DNA from: Platanthera guangdongensis
Lineage: Eukaryota > Streptophyta > Magnoliopsida > Asparagales > Orchidaceae
Length of the DNA stretch: 64,000 nucleotides
Reading direction: 5' to 3'
Assembly (NCBI GenBank): GCA_039583875.1
Contig: CM077162.1
Span: 109,277,808 to 109,341,807 of the forward strand
Shown piece by piece: positions 9,984 through 21,907 of the stretch (positions are counted from its first letter, which is position 1; each line of letters starts with the position of its first letter). Position numbers and translations under genes: made by a program. The notes beneath the pieces are model-generated. The model had not been told where the DNA came from. It saw nothing but the letters and a program-made list of their open reading frames with translations, and ran no database searches.

Positions 9984-11854
9984 ATGGTGTCCGCGCGCAC
10001 TGGTGTCCGCGCGCACTATAAATGCTGCAGTCGCCTTCCACTCTGCCGATCACAGAAAATGTACTTTGACGGAGGCTGACTTGGCTGCCTTCGTCGAAAA
10101 GAAGATGGCGGACTCGAACATACTCGTCCGCCTGCCCGCTCATCAGGAAAGGTTGAATTTCTCGACGGCGACCCAAATCGCCATTCCCGTTGATCATTTC
10201 GATAGCGGATTCAGGTTCCCGCTCCTATGGGAGCTCGCAGCAATTTTCGAGCACTACGGGATGGTCCCTGGCCAGCTCGCGCCGAATACCCTTGCTGCGA
10301 TCTGCAGCTACATCTCTTATCTGCGATCTGAAAAGATTGCCTTCTCAATGAACATCTTCCGCAAAATATTCTCCGTCCGCTCTATAACCGCCTCCGGAGG
10401 CCGCCCCTATAAGGGAGTAATCTACTTCTACTGCAGTGGGATGAAGGTAGTGGGTCTTCCAAACAAGATCCACAACTGGACCTCAAGGTTTCTAATTTTT
10501 GAGGGTGACCTTGGGTTCGCGCACACGTATCCGCAGGTGCGCGCGGACTCCGTCTTCAAAAACGTGCAGCTGGACGACCTAGAGTCCGCAATCGTCGAGT
10601 TCCTAGCGAATGCCAGGCTTGACATTGAATACTACCTTCCGCTGCTGGCGAGCTTGGCGGACGTCTTGCCTGAGGACAGTAAGTAATTTTGCGGGCTCAG
10701 CTTTTGTATCCGCCGCGACCATGCTGTTAACTCTAGTTTTTTTTTGCAGCGACCTTGGCGGTGCCCGCTAACTTGCCGCAGACCCCCAGCGGCTTCACTC
10801 CTACACAAAGGGAGAAGAAGGAAGCAGTCGCCAGAAAGAGGAAGGAGGAAGGGAATCCCGCAGCGGACTACTCTTCCTCAGAAAGTTTCTCAATGACTGG
10901 CTTCGGTATCAGCCAGAAGGACCTCAGGGGGAACCCCATGGTCCATTGGCACAGCAAAAACAAACACGTCCGCCTATCCACCGCGCTTCCTTCGTGGAAG
11001 AGTCCGCGGATATCACGCCACGCGCATATCGCGATCTCTGCGCTGTATGGAAAGCGCAATCTGAGCGACCTCAAGAAAGTGCCCGCCGCCGACCTCCCTC
11101 TGCTGGCCTCTCAGGCCTCTGCGAACAGCGCGGTGACAAATCACTATGTTGCCACTCTGGCCAGAGACCTGTTGAGGCAGAATGAACAGCTTCAGAAGGA
11201 TAACAAAGTGCTGAAGGAAAGGAACGCGCGGATGGGAGAAAGGAATGCTCGGCAAAGAGAGGAGCTGGCGGTGAGTTGCATTTGCCGCGGTCTAGATTTT
11301 CTATCCGCCGGGATCTGTGATGTTTGCAATTTTGTTTTTCGCAGGTCGCCTATGATTTGGAGAACAAAAAATTCCAGGCCTCCACGCTCCCTTTTGTGAT
11401 GGAGACTGTTGAGGTTGCTGTTGAGCGACTGGCCCGCGACGGCCTCATGAAGGAAGGAGTTGGCAGCGTTCCTTTTCTGGAGATCTTCCCGGAGCTGGCC
11501 CCTCAGGTCGCAGCGATGGAGAGAGCTAGAAAAGGAAAGGATGTCATTGAGGAATGCGAAGATGATGAGGATGAAGACGACGAAGAAGAAGAGAAAGAAG
11601 ACGGAGGCTCGCAAGGCGAAGAGCAAGGTGTCAGGGAGAATGCGGACGATGCTGCATCGAGTCGACAAGGAGAGGAGCTGTCCGCCGAGTCCGACACCTC
11701 TGCCTCTTCCTCTGCTACTGGGAGCTCGCATAGCGGGTCCGCCACTGGTACAGGATCAGGTAGCAGTGGGAGCAGCTTGGGGGGCTATTCTCCAGATGTC
11801 GACATTATCGGTGACAGCCCTGCACCTCCTGAGAAGAGACAGCGGACTGATTGA
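9984..11854 (+). pseudogene. antisense gene B of E1: gypsy-type transposase-like domain protein, three exons, damaged start
   Basis: Exon 1 ends at 10678 with donor GTAAGT. Intron 1 is 10679-10749 (poly-T, GCAG), exon 2 is 10750-11270 with donor GTGAGT, intron 2 is 11271-11344, and exon 3 is 11345-11854. All junctions keep frame, giving about 568 codons. Exon 1 holds a domain like the 'putative gypsy-type transposase' family found in many plant retrotransposon ORFs: FPLLWELAAIFEHYG, then PNTLAAICSYISYL, then the segment GLPNKIHNWTSRFLIFEG. Exon 2 has a basic stretch and a leucine-zipper-like coiled coil; exon 3 ends in a glutamate/aspartate run and a serine/glycine-rich tail. A 16-bp tandem duplication after the ATG at 9984 puts that ATG out of frame. 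The next in-frame ATG is near 10105, so the E1 copy probably loses about 34 residues or is dead. Confidence 0.7.
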
Positions 11855-13525
11855 TCAATGCATATGTACATATTTTGTAGTTTTTGTAAAAAGTGGCGGA
11901 CGCAAGATTGCAGTCCGCCGAACATACTGAATGATGTAAATTTTTTGATGAAATAGAAAGGATATTTTTTGGCATGTGTGCTTTCTGCAATGCTCTCTTT
12001 GCTAATTAGAGATTTATTATTCCACGCTCACCGCACCGATACTTAGCAGTCCGCACAACACGCTTGATAAACCTGAGCCTTTGCTGATTAGAGAATATTG
12101 TTCCACTTTGGACCAAGAAACTCAGGCGGACTCTGTCGAGTTTCACTTGCAGTCCGCATGATATATTATTTATAGTGAACCTTGTTGATTAAAGTATTTA
12201 GACATCAACTTATTCAGTATCCGCCTCAGAGAACAGCCAGCTGATAATGCCAGGGGGTACTTGAGTTATAGTTGTAGTCCGCAAGCCAGACCGCACATAA
12301 TATAAAAGCACATTGATTGTTAACTTGAGAAATAATGCGAAAACCATTCCGCGGGCTGAGCAGATACAGAAAACTAATCCGCTTATAATAAATCAAACTT
12401 GTATAACATGAAAATCATTCTCCGAACTGAGCAGATACAGTCAACCAATCCGTTCATTGTAGATATGATCTATAAACTACCCTGCGGACTGAGGGGATAC
12501 AGAAAACCAATCCGCTAAAGATAACCAGCTTGCAATCCCAAAGCTTCGAATTATGCGGATAACGAATCGAGTCCGCCAAAGATAGAAATGATCTATAGCT
12601 TGCGACCAGGTGGGCAGGTGAGCCTGAGGCGACATACTTTCCTCACCGGGCTACAAGCTATAAGATCAACCCAAATAGGCGGTCTGCGCGGACAGAGAAA
12701 ACCAGTTCGCCAAAGATAGAAATGATCTATAGCTTGCGACCAGGTGGGCAGGTGAGCCTGAGGCGGCATACTTTCCTCACCGGGCTACAAGCTATAAGAT
12801 CAACCCAAATAGGCAGACTGCGCGGACAGAGAAAACCAGTCCGCATAATATTCCCTGCAAAAAGCAAGATCCTCATTTGGCAGAACGGTTCCCTGCCCTC
12901 TTGCCTGGAGTACAGTCTAAACTGTGGGTCTCCTGCAGGCACTACTTGAGGGTACCATGGAGTGTTCGAGAGTTACAAGCTAAGATGACCCGCAGGCAGG
13001 TGAGCCGGAACGGCATACTTTCCTCATGTGATCATCGAAGTTGTAACAATATCCCTAAAGCGGCATGGTAGAGCTTTACACCCACCTTGCCCTCCATAAT
13101 GCAAGGGTGGGGTCAGGTACCTGCCGGGATCCGAAGTCCAGAATCCAACCGCGCTAGAGCCTGCAAGCTCCCACTATACGGTGCGAAATCTCCTCGCAAC
13201 ACGTGGTTTTCGTGGTGTTACGCTAATGACAACGGCTCTAGGGGAGGTCTAGCTGAACTCGGCGATGTCTCCTGGTATCAGGGAACCGTTATAGGTCTTA
13301 GGGAGAGAGAGAAAACACTAGAAAAAGGTGTCAGTATGGATTCTTAAACATATTCGCAAAGCAAACATAAGGAAAAAGAAAGTTTTGAGTGTAGAACCGT
13401 TTTTGAAATCTCTCTTAGCACTTTATCTGTTATGATTACAACAAAAACACTCGAAGAAGTGTTAGCAAGCATTTTCTATTCATTATAGTTCTTGAAGAGG
13501 ATATACAAAGTAGAAAAAGGAGGTT
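11855..13525 (-). other. E1 3' untranslated region between pol and the antisense genes
   Basis: No ORF of note is present. The first part (11855-12577) is AT-rich with repeated AGTCCGC/GCGGACT words. 12578-12845 holds two 134-bp tandem repeats. 12846-13525 is a conserved block shared with E2 (28877-29555) and E5 (54944-55650) that ends at the pol stop. Confidence 0.8.
12578..12845. repeat. 134-bp tandem repeat, two copies, in the E1 3' UTR
   Basis: Units start at AAAGATAGAAATGATCTATAG (12578 and 12712). Each carries an imperfect inverted repeat, TGATCTATAGCTTG paired with CAAGCTATAAGATCA, enclosing a second pair, CAGGTGAG and CTCACCG. E2 has eight copies of the same unit and E5 four. Confidence 0.93.
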
Positions 13526-16500
13526 TTAAGAATAGAACCGCTTGAGATCATCTCTGTTCCAGGTGTGCGGTATATCCTCTCCTTCGTGAGTCTGCAAGCG
13601 GTAAGCGCCGCTTTTTAACATTTTCTTGACGACAAAAGGGCCGGCCCAATTCGGATTAAGCTTTCCAACTGAACCAGCTCTTGCAGCAGCATCAACCTTC
13701 TTTAGAACTAGATCTCCCACTTGGAAGTGTTTGATCCTTTCATTCTGATCGAAGTAACGGGCCATCCTCCTTTTGACCTCTTCCTGCCTTATGGCTGCTT
13801 GATCTCTGACCTCCTCGATGTGTTCCAAGCTGAACCTCATCTCCTCATTATTCAACTCAGCCCAATCATCGACACCTTCTCTTGCAAGCAACACTCTGGG
13901 TGACGGGACTTCAAACTCAATCGGGATGAGTGCCTCTGAGCCATGAGAGAGTTTGAAAGGAGTCTCCCCGGTTGCGGATGATGGCGTTGTCCTAAAGGAC
14001 CAGAGGACTGATGGAAGCCGATCAGCCCAACTGCCCTTGAGATTCTGCACTTTCTTCTTGAGCAAGTTGAGGATCTGCTTGTTGGCAGCTTCCACCTGGC
14101 CATTGCTTCTAGGATGATGAACTGATGCAAAAAAAAAGCTTTGTTCCGATCTGCCTGCAAAAATTTATCATCTCTGAGTTGTTGAACTGTGGCCCATTGT
14201 CAGTGATTATTGCCATTGGTATCCCGTGCCGGCAGACAATTTCTCCCCAAATGAAGTTCTTGACGATCTGAGTCGTTGTCTTAGCCAATGCCTTGGCTTC
14301 GATCCACTTGCTGAAGTAGTCGATCATCACGATGACAAAACGCCGCTGCCCGCTTGCCAAGGGAAAAGGACCAATGAGATCCATTCCCCAAACCGCAAAG
14401 GGCCAAGGAGTTGCAATCGACCTGAGGGACTGAGCTGCTTGGTGCTGAAGCGGAGCAAACTTTTGGCATTGAACACACCTTCTAGCATAGATCTCTGAGT
14501 CTTTCTTCATTGTGGGCCAGAAATACCCTTGCCGCAGGACTCGTCTTTCAAGAGTTCTTGCTCCAGAGTGACTTCCACACTCTCCTGAATGAACTTCTTG
14601 CAAAATGGTGTTAGCTTCTTCTTCTGAAACACATCGGGCCATGGTTGAGAGGAAGGTCTTTCTATAAAGGATTCCCGCCACTAGAAAGTAGTGAGCTGCT
14701 TTTATTCTGAACTTTTTCTTGTCTCTAACTGTATGATGATAATTTCCTGTTGACAGATAAAGGATGAATGGGTCCATCCAAGAGGCGCGTTGATCTACCT
14801 GCATCAAATCTCCTTCCACCACTGCCGGGCGGAAGAGCTCGGAAGTTGTGCCTCCTGAAGGCATCCCATGCTTAGAAAGAAAATCGGCCTCCTCATTCTC
14901 TGCTCTGGGGATATGTTCGATAGTGAAGCTTTTAAACCTGCCGACCTCTATTTTCACAAGAGCTAGATATTTTTTCAAGACTGGCTCCCTTGCTTCGAAG
15001 TTGCCGAGGACTTGCGACGCCATTACCAGAGAATCGGTTCTGATGTGAACATGATCGATCCCCAATTCCCTTGCGAGCCTCAAGCCGGCTAGCAGAGATT
15101 CATATTCAGCCTGGTTGTTGGTTACTGGAAAGTAAAACTTGATGGCCTGCTCCAATTTGACTCCGTTTGGATTGATGAGAACCACTCCTGCTCCAGAAGA
15201 ACTTCTGCCTGAGGCACCATCAACATAGATGGTCCAAGCCAAAGGTGACCTTTCTGCCTGATCAGAACTGGACTCTGGCATGTCAATCAGAACATCTGCT
15301 AGGACTTGAGCTTTGATGGCTGTCTTGGGCACATAAGAAATTTCAAATTCACTTAGCTCTATTGCCCACTTAGCTAGCCTGCCGGAATGCTCGGGCTTTT
15401 CCAACACACCCCTTAGAGGTTGATCGGTGATGACTTGTATTGAATGTGCTTGAAAGTATGGGCGAAGCCTGCGAGCTGACATGACCAGTGCCAAAGCTAA
15501 CTTCTCCAAGATCGGATACCGCGTCTCAGCACTCTTCAGAATATGGCTGACGTAGTAGATCGGGAATTGCTTTCTGCCTTCTTCCCGAAGAAGAACGGAG
15601 CTGACGGCCTCAGGGCCAACCCCTAGGTACAAGAAAAGAACCTCTCCTGGCCGGGGACTCTGAAGCAGAGGCGATGAGGTAAGCTGTATCTTTAACTGTT
15701 CAAAAGCCTGGGAACACTCTTCTGTCCACTCAAACTTGGACGCACGTCGGAGGGTCTTAACGAAGGGGGCACTCCTATCTCCAACCCGAGAAAGAAATCT
15801 TGCAAGACCTGCTAGCCTTCCCCCTAACTGCTGAACTTCCTTCGGTGAACGAGTGGTAGGCATTTCAAGAATAGCTTTTACCTTGTCAGGATTGGGGGCA
15901 AGTCCCTCCGGAGTAAGGAGATGACCGAGGAACTTCCCCTTACTAGCTCCAAAAGTACACTTCAAAGGATTGAGCTTCATCTTGTATCTACGCAGAGTAG
16001 CGAACGTCTCTGCTAGATCTAGCAAGTGCAGCGAAAATGATTTACTCTTAATCAAGAGATCGTCTACATACACTTATAGGTTTCTTCCTTTTTGATGGTT
16101 AAACACACGGTCCATCATCCGTTGATAGGTCGCGCCAGCATTCTTAAGCCCAAAGGGCATGACAAGATAGCAATAACATCCATTGTTAGTTATGAACGAC
16201 GTGTGAGGAACGTCGGGCTTATGCATTCTTATCTGGTGATAACCAGAAAACGCATCTAAAAACTCATGTAAGAGTATCCTACCGCGGAATCAACTAAAGA
16301 ATCTATCCGAGGCAGGGGGTAGCAATCTTTAGGACATGCTTTATTAAGTTTTGTAAAGTCTACACACATTCGCCACTTTCCCCCTGGTTTTTTAACCATT
16401 ACAACATTTGAAATCCAGGTGGGATATTGCACTTCTTTAATAAAATTCGCCTTGAGGAGTTTCGCAACCTCCTCCCTTATTGGTTCTGCAAGCTTTGTTG

Positions 16501-19005
16501 CCACGTCCCTCTTCTTCTGTTGGATGGGCTTGCAGCTGGGATCAACATTCAGATGGTGGCAAGCTACATCAGGATCCACCCCCGGCATGTCTTCTGCTGA
16601 CCAGGCAAAGACATCCAGGTTCTTTAGCAGGCAGGAAATCAACTCAGCCTTTTGATCTTCAGGAAGCTCCGAGTTGATGGAGAGTTTCCTCTCCTCCCCT
16701 TCAGCAATGGGGACTCCTTGCGTCACCTGGGCAGGTTCCAGGTGAGCACCTTCATCAGCAGCAACTTTCAAACTGGAAGAGGGTTCTGCAGCCTCTGCTG
16801 GAGCAAGGGAAGCTTCAACCATGTTGACAGTTCGAACGTAGCACTCCCTTACTCTCCTTGGGTCGCTCCTGACCCGGCACATCCTCCCATCGGCAAAGAA
16901 CTTGATGGCGAGGTGATAAGTGGAAATCACTGCTTGGTACTTGTTCAGCAGGGGCCTGCCGAAGATGGCATGGTAGCTGCTGGGGGCGTCGACCACTATG
17001 AACTGTATTTGCTTTGTTGCCCCTCCAAGCTTCACTGGTAAGGTGACGCTGCCCTCCACCTCTTTCCTCTCTCCTGAGAATCCATAGAGCGGCCCCTCAG
17101 TGGAAAGCAGAGGCTTTCCGGTCCTCAGGGCCTCAAAAGTAGACTTGAAGAGGAGGTTGACTGAACTGCCCGTATCAACAAGAATTCTGTCCACTGTGAA
17201 GTCTCCAAGCACAGCCTTGATCACAACAGCATCGTCAAATGGATTGGCTGTTTGAGGAAGATCTTCTGGACCAAAGGTGACGACTTCTCTTGGGGGAGCA
17301 ACGGAAGAAGAGGCCACCTCCGCCTGGGTGACCCTTGAAATTGAAGATTTCCGAGTGGACTCGGTCCCTGCTCCACCATGGATGAAGAAGAGGCGTCCCA
17401 GAACTCCCTCATCATCTGCATCAAAGCATTCCACTGGGACGTTGATCGGCCCCAGACGGCCTTCGTCCTCCACATCTACACACTCCTGGTAAGCCTCGGG
17501 TACCTCTTTGCCCTTCGAGGTGGATGGTTTCGACGAGGAAGGAGAATCCTTCTTGGTCAGGTCAATCTTGCCCTCGGCAAGCAACTTATCAATCAGCGCA
17601 CGAAGGGCCTTGCATTCCTCAGTCAGATGACCCTTTTCCTTGTGGAATTGGCAGTATAGCGAATTATTCCTCGGCTTCCACAGCTTCTGAGGCTCTTGCC
17701 TCCTTTCTTCTGATCTCCTTTGCAGGATCTGGATGACTTCGTCAAGGTCCAGATCTGCAGGGTCCTCCATGGGACTTTCTTCATATTGGCACGGGGCAGG
17801 CAAGGCTGCCTGCTGGAGGATGGGAAGAGCCTGCAAAGGAACGGCGGGAGTGGCGGCCAACGGCAGTCTCTGCTCGTGAAACTGTTGATGGCCTTGGAAT
17901 GGTTTTTTGTTGCGGAAGTTCCTGCCTCTTTGAGACGGAGGCTGGAAGTCTGGACGAGGTGGCCTGCCACGAGAGGAAGAAGCAGAGGCATCCCTTCCTT
18001 CAGCCTTGGCTGTCAGGGATGAAACATAGGTCGGATTGGCATTTTCCCCTTCTATGAAACGGTTGACCATGGCGATCAACTCCTGATAAGTCTCGGGAGC
18101 CTTGGTCGTTGCTTTAAACTTCAGAGGGCCTTCCCGGAGGCCGTGGATTAAGGAAACTTTGTAATAGTCGGGGTTCACATTCCTCACCCCCTGAATTTCT
18201 CTTTGAAAGCGATCAACGAATCGTGCCACTGATTCGTTATCCCTCTGCTTGATCTCAAATAGGGCAGCTGGCCCATTCTTCCTCTTCCTTGAGGTAGCAA
18301 ACCTCAGCAGTAACTGGCTACGAAGCTCGGCAAAAGAAGAGATAGTGCCCGAAGGCAGCTCATAGAACCATTCTCTCGCTTGCCCTTCGAGAGTGGTAAC
18401 CAGCAACTTACACTTGATCGCATCTGAGAGGCATCTCAAAGCAACTGCCCCCTCAAATGCCTGGAGGTGAGAAACGGGATCTGTCGCTCCTGTATAGAAC
18501 GGGATGCGAGGCTCCCTGAAGTTGCTCGGAGCCGATTCCCATCGAATTCGGTCCACAAAGGGAGACGGGGTGTCAAACTCTGCAGGATAGAAAGGGCGGA
18601 CTGGAGCCGAGGAGTCCGCGGGCTCGGCGGACTGGCGGTCAGCAAAGCGAAGCTGGCGGGCAGGAGTGCCCCTAGCAGCTTCTCTGAAGAACTCTCTGAA
18701 AGCAAACTCTTCCTCTTGAGGGCGCAGAGGGGCTGCGGTCTGAGCAGGGTTCCGAGGAGTTTCTGGCGACTGCTGAAGCGGAGTTCGGCGAGCTGGGGTC
18801 TGGCGGACTGGCGAGTTCGCTGGGTCCGCTGCGGCCTGAGGAGCAAGCCGCTGGGCCAAAGAAAGCAGAGCTTGGCTGATTGTGTCAAGACGCTGGTCGG
18901 TCTGCCGGCGAGACTGCTCGGCCTCAAGGAGAGCTTGCTCAATCGCGTCCCAAAGGGATCTGAAGAGCTAGAGCGATCTGAAGAGCGGGCTCTGCGGTCT
19001 GACAT
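13526..19005 (-). pseudogene. gag-pol: E1 gag-pol (Tat lineage), broken
   Basis: On the minus strand it reads, in order: Gag with a retrotransposon capsid domain (REWFYELP, LLLRFA), a CxxHx4Hx4C zinc-knuckle-like motif (CQFHKEKGHLTEEC), retropepsin (LVDTGSS), reverse transcriptase (YVDDLLIKS), a degenerate first RNase H, a second archaeal-type RNase H (YVDGASG, NNQAEYESL, RTDSL), and integrase with HHCC zinc finger and D, D, E (GMDLIGPF, ITDNGPQF, NGQVEAANK). Compared with E2, E1 has a 4-nt loss near codon 17 of gag, a 1-nt loss in an A-run near 16260 (RT), a GAA-to-TAA nonsense at about 16074 just before YVDD, and a frameshift in an A-run near 14130 (integrase). It cannot make a full polyprotein. 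Confidence 0.9.
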
Positions 19006-19058
19006 CTTTCGTCCGCTGATTTCAAAATACTACTCGGATCTAAAGGCCGCGTGTTAAC

Positions 19059-19806
19059 TGTTGATGCACGAAAATACAAGGGGGGTCGAGCACAACCAGC
19101 TAACTTGTTCGATCACATGGGGAATAGGGAGACTGCGAGTAGCAATCTACTAAGCGGATGAGCGCTGGAAGAAGAGCAGGGCCGTGAACCACGACAACAA
19201 CAGACTTCGCCCGTCGCGGCCTGAATGCCTCTCTTGCGACGGGCTTTCCCTTGATTGAAGAATGATCTAGTTACAAATGAAAGGAAAAGACTGGGAAACA
19301 GAGCAAGGGGGAGTCCGCAAGGCACAGGATTCGAGTCCGCAGCCTGTAACAAGTAGGCTCCTGGGTCCGAGTCAGCGTGCCTTGAGTGCACCACCTCCCC
19401 CCTATTTATAGGATAGGGGCCTGCCCAAACGGGCAGGGCTAAAATAACCGGCTGCCCGGGGTACAGGAGAACCGGGCAGCGGTGACGGGAAGCAAAAAGA
19501 AAGAACACGCCAGTCCGCACAGAAGTGGCGGACTGGGCTCGCGAGCTGGAGCTTCCACTGCTGCTGGGCGCGCCTACAGAAGGGCGGCGGCCTGGGCGGA
19601 TGAGATACTGCGTCCGCCGCTGGAGAACCTGTTGCCCAAAGCGCCGGCGGACTGAGCGAACTGGTCCTTGCGTCCGCTGCTGGAGTATCACCCTTGGCGC
19701 CCGACTGGTGATAGTGCTGGACTGGGCGGACAGACAAATCCTGTCCGCGCCTGCTGAATGGGGGGCTTTGGAATCTTGTGGTATGTTGCGGACTGAGGGG
19801 TTAACA
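19059..19806 (-). repeat. E1 5' LTR (right on the map)
   Basis: 748 bp, about 98% identical by eye to the left LTR, with the same TGTT/AACA ends. Gag starts about 50 bp inside on the minus strand. Confidence 0.92.
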
Positions 19807-19811
19807 GGGGA

Positions 19812-20605
19812 TGTGAACATCAACCTGTCAGAGAGCACCCTTCCTACACCCGTCGGCGGAGAGGAGCTTCCATGCAAATATGGAAAATGAGGGCTTGACC
19901 TGCCCGAGTAGAAACTTCATTACCCTTGGCGCATTTTTTGACGAAGCTGCAGCCGTGTATCGACTGTACACGCACGGATCCGGACGTCGCAGAATGAACT
20001 CTGATCCTTTTTCTTGCTGTGGATCTTGATAACAATAGCCATAAAGAGGCTAAGGGAAAATTTGCTAGAGGCAGCCTGGATAGGAGAAGTAGGAGGCTCG
20101 GGCACCACCTCCGGGCGGCGGCCTGGACAGAAAACATAGGAGGGGCCGGGCTGCGCTCCTCCTTGCGGCAGCGGCCTAGACTGAAAGAGGTGGAGTCTTG
20201 TGCTGATCTCCAGGCGTCGACCTGGACTGTAAGAAATGGAGGGGGCTCGGGCTACCCCTCGTGGCCGGCGACAGGAAAGAAGCTAGGCCTCGGCTTGGAT
20301 GCAGGCGGCGAGTGGGAAGGAGAGTCGCGCTCGTCCTTGCTTTTGCCCTAGGCGGCGATGACGAGAGAGATCTGGATAAAGGGAGAGAGATCGGGATAGA
20401 AGGAGAGAGATTTGCCCCTTTATCCTTTTTTTCCTGCTGCCCCCACCTGATGCCCCCTCTCTCTTCTTTATTTTCTTTCTTCCCTCTGCTGCTACCCCAT
20501 GCCTGCATTTCCTCTTCGTCTCTTTTTTCTCCCCTCCACCTTTTTCTCTTTTGCTTTTTGTTGTACCCGATGCCCTTCTCTCCCCTCCCTTTATTTTTCT
20601 TCTTC
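19812..20605. other. non-coding flank of E1, GC-rich then pyrimidine-rich
   Basis: This continues the target sequence left of 6615. No gene is evident. 20071-20270 contains about four degenerate units of roughly 50 bp beginning (G)GCCTGGA or ACCTGGACT and followed by GGAGG-type stretches. 20400-20605 is strongly C/T-rich on the plus strand (runs of CTTTTTC, CCCCTCC). Short frames across it look like composition effects. Confidence 0.5.
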
Positions 20606-20737
20606 CTATATAAATAAATAATCTGATATATGTATAATATATATATATATATATATATAATATAATATATATAATATAATATAATATAATATATATATTA
20701 TAATATTAAACATATATATATATATATTAAAAGTATA
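20606..20737. repeat. AT-rich microsatellite region
   Basis: Runs of TA and ATATAAT dominate, including an uninterrupted TA run near 20640-20658. It is a simple-sequence tract with no other visible role. Confidence 0.85.
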
Positions 20738-21907
20738 TGCACATAAAACCTTCACCCGCACGCACGAGCACCCGCACGTCTTCGAACGGGGCTCTACTAC
20801 ATTGTCGCTCATAGCGCCCCCAAGTCTGCCACTTGGGGAGGGTCCTACTCGGCAGGGTACGGGGTTGTACACAATCCCCGCTCTTTTCGAGCGAGTCCCA
20901 CGCTCGGAAAGAAATGTCCAACCCCAAGTATCCGGCGAGTGGGAGCCGACCCAAAAACAAATTGAGTGAATTCCTCACTTGGAGACAAGGAGAGATCCAC
21001 ACCATGGGCTCACTTTCACAATCCTATTAGATATTTCAACAAGAGTATCAGTAGCCCGTGGTTTTCCTCCTATGCTCATCATCCACAACATACACATTAA
21101 ACAATGAACTCTAACACAACTAATAATCCACTCCCTTTATAGAGGTAAAAAGGCATGCAGGTGCCTAAGGATCAAAGTCCCCTGAAATAAAAATAACTAC
21201 AATACTAAAATCTACTAACAAAATCACAATTTGCCCACGCCTCTATAAGTGGCCCTTACCAGTATCATTAAAACGTTCACTATCTATTCCTCCAAGATTC
21301 GAAGTTAGCATTATAGATTTATAGAATTAGAAAAAATAGCCTTTTCCTAATACTAGTCGCATGATACCTTCACACAAAATCAGGTTGTAAACATAATTGA
21401 GCTAAGGGACAGCCTATCTAACTTTCAAGCATGAAGGCAGACTTAGGATGAGGGAGTTTCCATAAAAAATATTGAACATACCATAAGGTTTCCGTTCTTG
21501 AAAAAATCAGTATTTCTTCAAATCTTGAAAATTGACAAGTTTTAAAAACAAAGCTTCATTCTTAAGAATAAAATAAAATGAGTACTCTTGGACAGGACAC
21601 AACCGCGTGACTCTCAACGCTAAGGAGACATGGACAATTCTTTCAAGAAGAAATAGTTTGTCATTCCTGTGACACGTTCTTAACTCCCCATTATTTTTAC
21701 CACGATTACTTAATTGTTCAAAGTTAAGATATGTATGAGGTACATGGTTAGTATAAAACAGACATTTGAGAGCAAAGCTCTTTCAAAGGGAAATTACGGG
21801 AATAAAAACAAATTATTTAAATCATTCTTTTTGTGTGCAGTGTATCATGGGAATCAAAGGGCTGATGGAATGTACCGCTCGAAGTAACCTCCCACTCAAA
21901 ACAATCT
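20738..21907. other. no gene seen; unclassified sequence
   Basis: 20738-20920 is GC-rich and contains the inverted pair CCCCCAAGTCTGCCACTTGGGG, a short hairpin. 21030-21900 is AT-rich without ORFs, repeats or terminal motifs that I can recognise. Confidence 0.4.

Larger units (their letters stand above)
6616..19806 (-). mobile_element. E1: full-length Tat-lineage Ty3/gypsy element with antisense genes
   Basis: The element is 13.2 kb long, flanked by GGGGA at 6611-6615 and 19807-19811 and bounded by LTRs of 749 and 748 bp with TGTT...AACA ends. On the minus strand the order is 5' LTR, gag-pol, 3' UTR with 134-bp tandem repeats, antisense genes B and A, 3' LTR. A dual RNase H region, long spacers and extra ORFs between pol and the 3' LTR are hallmarks of the Tat lineage. 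The LTRs differ at about 16 places by eye (about 2%), so insertion was fairly recent, yet gag-pol is broken by frameshifts and a nonsense codon. The primer-binding site is not the usual Met-tRNA type: the LTR is followed by GTTAACACGCG, and I cannot name its tRNA. Confidence 0.92.

Noticed and set aside
20606..20737. AT-rich tract as a replication origin or matrix attachment region
   Set aside because: It is simple TA/ATAT repeat only. Nothing else supports such a role.
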